Source: Candidatus Peribacteria bacterium (lineage in GTDB: Bacteria > Patescibacteriota > Gracilibacteria > UBA1369 > 2-02-FULL-48-14). From it: a stretch of 64,000 nucleotides of DNA. The stretch is from NCBI GenBank assembly GCA_943349825.1, contig CALQZQ010000002.1, forward strand, positions 62,001 through 126,000, in the 5' to 3' direction. The position numbers and the translations under genes are program-made. Positions 57,465 to 64,000 of the stretch are shown here, in pieces; position 1 is the stretch's first letter, and each line of letters starts with the position of its first letter. Under the pieces are notes generated by a model that saw only the letters and a program-made list of their open reading frames with translations, searched no databases and was not told where the DNA came from.

Positions 57465-58253
57465 ATGCACCAATACCTCAGTCTCGTCCGGGAAGTCCTC
57501 GAAAAAGGGGAAAAGAAGGACGACAGAACCGGCACCGGAACCCTCTCGATCTTCGGGATGCAACGCAAATACGATCTTCGAGAGGGTTTTCCTATTCTGA
57601 CGACCAAAAAAGTCGGTTTCGACGCCGTGCTTTACGAACTGCTCTGGTTCCTCCGCGGCTCCACCAACATCAACGACGACCTCACTCAGCACACCGGCAT
57701 CTGGAATGCCTGGGCCGATGAAAACGGGGAACTCGGACCAGTCTACGGCAAACAATGGCGCGACTGGGAAAGCAAAGATGGCCGCCACATCGATCAGATT
57801 CAAAATGTGCTCGACCTCATCAAAAAAGACCCCAACTCCCGCCGCCTCATTGTGAACGCCTGGAACGTGGGCGAAATCGACAAAATGGCCCTGCCGCCCT
57901 GCCACATGTTCTTTCAATTCTACGTGGTGAACGGCCGCCTGGATTGCCAACTCTACCAACGCAGCGCCGACATCGCCCTCGGAGTGCCCTTCAACATCGC
58001 GTCCTACGCTCTCCTCATGACCATGGTCGCGCAGGAATGCGGTCTCATTCCGGGTATTTTCACTCACACCATGGGGGACGCGCACATTTACTCCAACCAC
58101 GTGGAGGGCATGGAGCTACAGCTCACGCGCACTCCGAAAAAACTCCCCACGCTTGAAATCGCCAAGAAGCCTTTCTGGGATTTGAAATTCGAAGACTTCA
58201 AGCTCGTGGGCTACGAACACGATGAGTTCATAAAATTTAAAGTCGCTGTCTAG
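57465..58253 (+). CDS. thyA: thymidylate synthase
   Basis: [63 protein letters not shown]. Confidence 0.97.
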   Translation: MHQYLSLVREVLEKGEKKDDRTGTGTLSIFGMQRKYDLREGFPILTTKKVGFDAVLYELLWFLRGSTNINDDLTQHTGIWNAWADENGELGPVYGKQWRDWESKDGRHIDQIQNVLDLIKKDPNSRRLIVNAWNVGEIDKMALPPCHMFFQFYVVNGRLDCQLYQRSADIALGVPFNIASYALLMTMVAQECGLIPGIFTHTMGDAHIYSNHVEGMELQLTRTPKKLPTLEIAKKPFWDLKFEDFKLVGYEHDEFIKFKVAV

Positions 58254-58861
58254 TGAAATCAGCTTATCTCACCACAGAAAACGCCAAACAGAAAAAAACA
58301 GAATGGCTCGCCAAACTCAATAAAAAACACTGGAAGACCTTCGACCTCTCTAAAGCGGCACTCTTGGTGATCGATATGCAGCAGTATTTCACAGATTCAA
58401 AATCGCCCGCCTTTGTGCCATCTGCCCCGCTCGTTCAGGAAAATATTCAAAAACTCATCGCTCAATTTAAAAAAGAAAAGCGCCCGGTCATCTACACTTT
58501 TTTTGCCGTAGGATCCAAAGAAAAAGACCCTATTTTAAACTGGTGGGGAGAAACAGTGACAACGGGGAGCAAAGAGGCCCAGCTCACGCTTTCGCCAGAC
58601 CCTCACGACTTGATTCTACGTAAACCCACTTATAGCGCCTTCCATGGAACCTCGTTGCACGATTTTCTACAAGTGAATGCCGTGGAGTCCGTGCTCATCA
58701 CCGGACTGCTTTCCAACCTCTGTTGTGAAACCACTGCTCGCGACGCCTTCAATCACGGTTACGAAGTTTTCTTCGGCCTCGACAGCACCGCCGCCTACAA
58801 CGAAGACCAGCATCTCGCGACGCTCCTCAACCTCTCTCAAGGCTTTGCCACGCCGCTATGA
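58253..58861 (+). CDS. isochorismatase-family cysteine hydrolase
   Basis: ALLVIDMQQYFTD, KPTYSAFHGTSLHDFL, LITGLLSNLCCETTARDAFNHGYEV. Confidence 0.9.
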   Translation: MKSAYLTTENAKQKKTEWLAKLNKKHWKTFDLSKAALLVIDMQQYFTDSKSPAFVPSAPLVQENIQKLIAQFKKEKRPVIYTFFAVGSKEKDPILNWWGETVTTGSKEAQLTLSPDPHDLILRKPTYSAFHGTSLHDFLQVNAVESVLITGLLSNLCCETTARDAFNHGYEVFFGLDSTAAYNEDQHLATLLNLSQGFATPL

Positions 58862-59646
58862 TTTACGACTGTCTCATTGTCGGAGCCGGCCCGTCAGGAC
58901 TCAGCGCTGCTGTGCAACTCGCACGCTACGGTCATAAAATCGCGCTCTTTGAACGAAGAAAAATAGGTGGCCTGTTACTCAACGCCAACCGCGTGGAAAA
59001 CTATTTGGGCTACCAGGATTGCACGGGCAAAGAGCTGGTGAAGCACTTCAAAAAAAATCTCACAACGTCAGTCATCTACGAATCGGTCTTGGAAATCATT
59101 CAAGAAAAAATGGGCTTCACACTCCGAACCGACAAAAAAAACTACCATGGCAAAACAGTCCTAGTTGCCACCGGCACAGAGCCCATCAAACTGCCCGACC
59201 AAAACGTCCACTACGACCTCGTCGGCTTCCCCCTCCACTCCAAAAAGAAAACCGTACTCATCCTGGGTGGGGGAGACGTGGGCTTCGATTATGCACTTCA
59301 GCTCCAAAGACGTGGTTTTAAACCCACCATTTGGACCCACCGAAAAACCACCTGTTTGCCGATCCTGAAAGCGCGCGCCAAAGCCGCACGGATCCCATTC
59401 AAAGAAAACGTAACACTCTCAACCTTGGAAGACCTGCCCTTCGATCACATCCTGGTAGCCATCGGAAGGGTGAGCAGCAAGCCAAAAATACATGTTCAAA
59501 AAAAAGCGGAGGGCTTATACTTCGCCGGCGATGTCACTCACCCGGCCCTTCGACAGGTGCAAATTGCTGCTGCAGAAGGTCTTCAGGCCGCACTTGCCAT
59601 CCATAACTACCTCACGAATGCAGCTCATCCAAGAAAGCGGAAATGA
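58858..59646 (+). CDS. FAD-dependent NAD(P) oxidoreductase (thioredoxin reductase-like)
   Basis: DCLIVGAGPSGLSAAVQLARYGHKIALFE, LVATGTEP, LILGGGDVGFDYAL, GLYFAGDVTHPALRQVQIAAAEGLQAAL. Confidence 0.9.
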   Translation: MIYDCLIVGAGPSGLSAAVQLARYGHKIALFERRKIGGLLLNANRVENYLGYQDCTGKELVKHFKKNLTTSVIYESVLEIIQEKMGFTLRTDKKNYHGKTVLVATGTEPIKLPDQNVHYDLVGFPLHSKKKTVLILGGGDVGFDYALQLQRRGFKPTIWTHRKTTCLPILKARAKAARIPFKENVTLSTLEDLPFDHILVAIGRVSSKPKIHVQKKAEGLYFAGDVTHPALRQVQIAAAEGLQAALAIHNYLTNAAHPRKRK

Positions 59647-60511
59647 AGCGGTAGCCAAACTCTACGTCGCAAAACTGCGTGACTACTACATCGAATTCGT
59701 CGAATCCAAACACCCTCACTTACCACGAGAGGAAAAGTGGGTCATCGTGATTTCCTGCCTCTTAGGTTGCCCCGTGCAGTGCCTCATGTGCGACGCCGGC
59801 AAGCGCTACTGCGGAAAATTGAGCAAAGACGAAATTTTGGAACAAATCGACTACATCGTGGACAAGACCTACCCGGGCAGAGTCATCCCTGTCAAAAAAT
59901 TCAAAATCCAATTCACCCGCATGGGGGAACCTGTCTTCAACGATGCAGTACTCGACGTCCTGGAGGAACTTCCCACCCGCTACCAAGCGCCCGGCCTCAT
60001 TCCTTCAGTCTCTACCGTCGGTCCAAAAAACGCAGAAGCATTTTTCAAACGCCTTACGGAAATCAAGAAAAAAAACTACGGCCAGGGACACTTCCAAATG
60101 CAATTTTCACTTCATACCACGGACGTGGAAAAACGAGACAAACTCATTCCTACACCAAAAATGTCCTTTGACGAAATCGCAGACTTCGGTGAGCAGTTTT
60201 TCGAACCCGGCGACCGAAAAATAACCTTGAACTGCATCGTCATGGAAGACTACCCCATCGATCCAAAAGTCCTCAAAAAACACTTCAATCCTGATCTTTT
60301 CATCCTCAAATTCACTCCACTCAACCCCACGGCACGGGCACAAGAGCAGGGGCTCATCACGATTCTAAAATCGGATGACGGCAACAAAAAAGTAGAAACA
60401 TTGGTTCGGGAATGCCAGAGCTTGGGCTTCGAAACCATTGTCAGCATCGGCGAACTCGAGGAGAATGCAATCGGCAGCAACTGTGGCCAATACGTTTCCC
60501 AACTCCAATGA
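59618..60511 (+). CDS. radical SAM protein (RlmN/Cfr-like)
   Basis: ISCLLGCPVQCLMCDAG (CxxxCxxC), FTRMGEPVFNDAVL, QFSLHTTD; start trimmed to ATG at 59618. Confidence 0.87.
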   Translation: MQLIQESGNEAVAKLYVAKLRDYYIEFVESKHPHLPREEKWVIVISCLLGCPVQCLMCDAGKRYCGKLSKDEILEQIDYIVDKTYPGRVIPVKKFKIQFTRMGEPVFNDAVLDVLEELPTRYQAPGLIPSVSTVGPKNAEAFFKRLTEIKKKNYGQGHFQMQFSLHTTDVEKRDKLIPTPKMSFDEIADFGEQFFEPGDRKITLNCIVMEDYPIDPKVLKKHFNPDLFILKFTPLNPTARAQEQGLITILKSDDGNKKVETLVRECQSLGFETIVSIGELEENAIGSNCGQYVSQLQ

Positions 60512-61014
60512 ATTTTTCCATCATCTCCGCTCTCGACCAAAACCGCGGCATCGGTAAAAGCAACGGACTTCCGTGGCATCTCGCAGCAGATCTCAAACAC
60601 TTTTCCGAAACCACCAAAGGCGGCACCGTGATCATGGGGCGCAAGACCTGGGAATCCCTTCCCAAAAAATATCGCCCTCTGCCAGGCCGTCTCAACATTG
60701 TCGTGAGCCGCAATGAAATCACACTCCACGAAGGCACGCTCCTCTCGCACTCCCTCGATGAAGCGCTCACTTTGGCAGACCCCACACGCAAAGCCTTCGT
60801 CATCGGCGGAGCCACGCTCTACGCCGAAGCCATTCAGCACCCCGAGTGTAGCGAGCTCATCCTCACGGAAATCGAAGGCACTTTTGATTGCGACGCTTTT
60901 TTCCCTGAAAGTCCAGCGCGGTTCAGCCAAAAAGAAGCAGGCGACTTACAAACAGAAGGCGAATTCAAATTTCGCTTTGTGAATTACAAAAGTCCCACCA
61001 TCACAGGGATGTAG
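60508..61014 (+). CDS. folA: dihydrofolate reductase
   Basis: ISALDQNRGIGKSNGLPWHLAADLKHFSETTKGGTVIMGRKTWESLP, FVIGGATLYAEA. Confidence 0.95.
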   Translation: MNFSIISALDQNRGIGKSNGLPWHLAADLKHFSETTKGGTVIMGRKTWESLPKKYRPLPGRLNIVVSRNEITLHEGTLLSHSLDEALTLADPTRKAFVIGGATLYAEAIQHPECSELILTEIEGTFDCDAFFPESPARFSQKEAGDLQTEGEFKFRFVNYKSPTITGM

Positions 61015-61901
61015 AACAGCGCAAAAATGGTGCTCAGAAAAACAAGAGTAGCGGCCTTTTCAGGGTGAATTTTTAGCTCGGTGGCATAAGCCACGGTGTT
61101 GGCAGCCACGGGACACAGAGACAAAATCCACAAAATGGCGCGACCTTCCGCGCTGAGCCAACCACCGGATTGGGAATCGATCCACAGCACCAACGCCATC
61201 AGTAAAGGGGTGAGGGCGAACTTAGCCAAAAAGCCCAAAGTCAGGAGAGTTTTATCGAAGGAAGTCTTTTGAATGCTAGCGATGCCACAGCCGATGATCA
61301 TCATGCCCAGCACCACATAGGCTCCTTTGAAGAAAACGATGAAGTCCGTGTAAACAGTGGTATCCGTGTGTAGGCCCAGGAGGTTGAGCAATAAACCTAC
61401 TAAAACAGCATACACGGCTGGCAGGCCGAGGACCTTCTTCAGACTTTCTTTGGCTGAGTAACGCCCTCGCGCCAACAAGAAAACACCCAAGGAATTTTCA
61501 TAAAGGATGCTCCCCAGACTCGTGAGTACGGCGAGAGTGAATACGTCTTGACCGAGCAAGGATAAAATCACAGGCAGTCCAAAATAACCAGTATTGGAAT
61601 TGCCCGAAGCAAAGGCAAATAAATTTTTAGTCGAATCTTTAAAGAAAAAACGGCCTACCACAGTGCTCAAAAGCGCGACCACAGAAACCGTGGCCCAAAA
61701 AATCAAAGGCAAAACCAAAATATTGCTTTGAAGAGGAGCCGTAAAACCACTGTTAAAAACGACCACCGGCGCAATCAAAAAGATCACGGTGCGAACCAAA
61801 GAACGGGTATCTATTTCTAAGTAACGCCGCGCAATGTAGCCCAGGGCAATGAGCGCGTAGAGTGGGAAAACTTTGAGAAATAGGGGGAGAAAAACACTCA
61901 T
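60984..61901 (-). CDS. AEC family permease/transporter
   Basis: LFLKVFPLYALIALGYIARRYLEID; about 10 TM helices; GNSNTGYFGLPVILSLLG. Confidence 0.88.
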   Translation of the reverse strand: MSVFLPLFLKVFPLYALIALGYIARRYLEIDTRSLVRTVIFLIAPVVVFNSGFTAPLQSNILVLPLIFWATVSVVALLSTVVGRFFFKDSTKNLFAFASGNSNTGYFGLPVILSLLGQDVFTLAVLTSLGSILYENSLGVFLLARGRYSAKESLKKVLGLPAVYAVLVGLLLNLLGLHTDTTVYTDFIVFFKGAYVVLGMMIIGCGIASIQKTSFDKTLLTLGFLAKFALTPLLMALVLWIDSQSGGWLSAEGRAILWILSLCPVAANTVAYATELKIHPEKAATLVFLSTIFALFYIPVMVGLL

Positions 61902-62521
61902 GTTCTCACAGCGGCTAAGTGAGAGCGATAGTGGCAGTACACATCCAGCACGGCCTTAAAGAGAGCTAAAGCGCTAATAGCGGCTAAATTGGCATACAGG
62001 CCAAATTGAACCAGGACAAAGGCCACGATGAAAATGGAAAAATGCATAAATGCAACGCGACCGTAGACTTTGGTCATTTGTGTAACAGGATCTACACGCT
62101 TCCATTCGCCGCCTTCAATGAAGTTTTTTTGGAAGGAAACTCCATGCGTGAAAAACGTCATGAAAAGTGAAATGAGGAAAGAGTGGGAGGAACTCAGCAG
62201 CACCGTGAAAAAATCGGGATGCTTAAGGAAAATAAGAATATTCAGAAAAATAAAGTGACCAAACATAAACATTCCAAAATGGAAGATGAAGAAAAGTACG
62301 AGGCCCACTTTGCTTGGATTGAGCTGACCCCATTTACGACGAACAGCATCCGGAACCTTGAGCTGACCATTCGCCTTGATGATCTTAAGCACATTATAAA
62401 ATCCTAAAATAGCCGTTTCACACCAGTAAGCCAGCATCATAACGCCCACGTCCCAACCAAAAAATAAGGCCCCCACAATGGGCATCAAGTTCGAAAGAAG
62501 AAGCAGGAAAATAGTGGTCAT
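61898..62521 (-). CDS. DUF6498-like membrane protein
   Basis: LLSNLMPIVGALFFGWDVGVMMLAYWCETAILGFYNVLKI. Confidence 0.7.
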   Translation of the reverse strand: MTTIFLLLLSNLMPIVGALFFGWDVGVMMLAYWCETAILGFYNVLKIIKANGQLKVPDAVRRKWGQLNPSKVGLVLFFIFHFGMFMFGHFIFLNILIFLKHPDFFTVLLSSSHSFLISLFMTFFTHGVSFQKNFIEGGEWKRVDPVTQMTKVYGRVAFMHFSIFIVAFVLVQFGLYANLAAISALALFKAVLDVYCHYRSHLAAVRT

Positions 62522-62523
62522 CT

Positions 62524-63312
62524 TTAAGCGTTAAGTTCCAAGCCAATGGGACAATGATCACTGCCTTCCACGTCGCTCAAAATCCACGAGCGTTTCACGT
62601 ATGGCAATAATTCTTGCGGCACAAAAAAGTAATCGATCCTCCAACCAACATTTCGTTGTCGTGCGGCCGAGCGGTAGCTCCACCACGTGTAAGCCTCCGT
62701 CAGCCCCGGATTCGCATCCCGAAACGTGTCCACATAGCCGGCCGCCACAAACTTATCCAGCCACGCGCGTTCCACCGGCAAAAATCCGGTGATGCCTTCA
62801 TTGGCTTTGGGATTGGCCAGATCAATTTCCGTGTGCGCGGTATTGAAATCCCCACAAATCACCAGGTTCTTCCCAGCCTTCCGCAGCTTCTCCAAAAAAT
62901 CGAGCAGCTCGTCGTAATAATCCAATTTAAAGGCAATGCGGTGATCACCCTGCCCCCCATTGGGAATGTACAAGTTCACCACGGTCACGGTTCCACCGGG
63001 AAGCCCGGGAGCCGCAAGTTCCGTGAGCACCATTCGCCCCTCGCCATCGTGACGGCCGTTGCCCAGTTCTTTTTGCACGGTCATCGGTTTCTGCTTCGAA
63101 AAAGTCGTTACCCCACTATAACCCGGCCGCTCGGCACAAGCCCACTGGCTATAATAATCCAGCGGATTTTGTAGTTCTTGAGTGAGCTGCCCCGGCTGAA
63201 TTTTATTTTCCTGCACACACAGTACGTCCGGATTTTCTCTTTCCATGAATTCCACGAATCCCTTGTTCCACACCGCGCGGATGCCGTTCACATTGAAGCA
63301 AAGCAGTTTCAT
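62524..63312 (-). CDS. xth: exodeoxyribonuclease III / AP endonuclease
   Basis: KLLCFNVNGIRAVWNKGF, VLCVQENKIQ, VICGDFNTAHTEIDLANPK, WRIDYFFVP, GSDHCPIGLEL. Confidence 0.95.
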   Translation of the reverse strand: MKLLCFNVNGIRAVWNKGFVEFMERENPDVLCVQENKIQPGQLTQELQNPLDYYSQWACAERPGYSGVTTFSKQKPMTVQKELGNGRHDGEGRMVLTELAAPGLPGGTVTVVNLYIPNGGQGDHRIAFKLDYYDELLDFLEKLRKAGKNLVICGDFNTAHTEIDLANPKANEGITGFLPVERAWLDKFVAAGYVDTFRDANPGLTEAYTWWSYRSAARQRNVGWRIDYFFVPQELLPYVKRSWILSDVEGSDHCPIGLELNA

Positions 63313-63346
63313 GGCTATAGTTTAACCAAGCTTTATCCCACGCGCT

Positions 63347-64000
63347 ATGAAAAAAATACGCTACAACTGGCTACCCGATTTTGTTTATGGTGGCATCGAT
63401 GGGGCAGTCACCACCTTCGCCATAGTAGCAGGTGTAGTGGGAGCCAATTTATCGACTCCCGTGATCCTCATCATGGGCTTCGCCAACCTCTTTGCCGACG
63501 GCTTTTCCATGGCCACGGGAAAATACCTCAGCGACAAGGCCGAACTCGACCGCATCAATCAAATCCGTGAGTCCGAGGAACAGTCCATCATCGAAAAACC
63601 CAAAGAAGAAAAAAGTGAAATCCGTGAAATTTTGCGCAGTTTCGGTTTTAAAGGCAACGATCTGGCCCGTGCCGCCAAAGTCATCACCAGCAAACCTAAA
63701 ATCTGGGTAAAACTGATGCTCACTCACGAATTCAACGTCATCGAAGAGAACATCAACCCGGTCAGAGGAGCTTGGGCCACCTTTTTAGCCTTCAATACAG
63801 TCGGACTCATTCCACTTTTAGCCTACGTGGTTCAGGCCATCATGGGCTGGACGGACACTCGTGCGGTCTTTTGGGTCACCAGTATAGCCACTTTGGCCGC
63901 CCTCTTCCTGGTAGGAACGGTCAAAAGCCGCTTTTCCAACCGTCATTGGTTCATTGCGGGTACGGAAACAGCCGTTCTAGGGGGTTTTGCAGCCTCTACC
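63347..64000 (+). CDS. VIT1/CCC1-like transporter family, 3'-truncated by window edge
   Basis: ATG at 63347 (MKKIRYNWLPDFVYGGIDGAVTTFAIVAGVVGANLS...GFANLFADGFSMATGKYLSDKAE), open to the window end. Confidence 0.85.
   Translation, partial: MKKIRYNWLPDFVYGGIDGAVTTFAIVAGVVGANLSTPVILIMGFANLFADGFSMATGKYLSDKAELDRINQIRESEEQSIIEKPKEEKSEIREILRSFGFKGNDLARAAKVITSKPKIWVKLMLTHEFNVIEENINPVRGAWATFLAFNTVGLIPLLAYVVQAIMGWTDTRAVFWVTSIATLAALFLVGTVKSRFSNRHWFIAGTETAVLGGFAAST

Overview
This is a gene-dense bacterial chromosome segment using the standard bacterial code, with TGA as a stop. Gene content and compactness suggest a small-genome Patescibacteria/CPR-like (perhaps Peregrinibacteria-like) organism, but that placement is inference. 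Recognisable genes include hisS, tsaD, tsaB, cca, rlmD-like, rlmH, rsmI, an ABC-F ATPase, a beta-CASP nuclease, a PIF1-like helicase, rnhA, trxA, type IV pilin-like genes, leuS, rpsO, pnp, rarA, a complete liv-type ABC transporter, thyA, folA and xth. There are also two tRNA-Gly genes and many lipoproteins or unknown proteins. I see no rRNA, CRISPR array, IS element or prophage. The most interesting signals are in non-coding DNA. (1) A complete Tyr-codon attenuator (leader peptide MKLSWLSSATYYYPPLGGG*) sits in front of a phenylalanine 4-hydroxylase/pterin dehydratase pair. (2) A TrpR-like repressor gene shares one palindromic operator with a divergent promoter. That promoter drives a Trp-codon leader peptide (MSMQLTLTFQSKWWQVLKSIQRAWRLRA*) and an attenuator upstream of a tryptophan-free unknown protein. 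(3) A tandem pair of about 340-nt structured RNA-like repeats (14661-15360) has a strong promoter, UUCG hairpins with a compensatory change, and a terminal T8 tract. (4) Two HNH-endonuclease paralogs share an upstream palindrome, and one appears frameshifted. All folding and homology statements come from reading the sequence by eye and were not computed.
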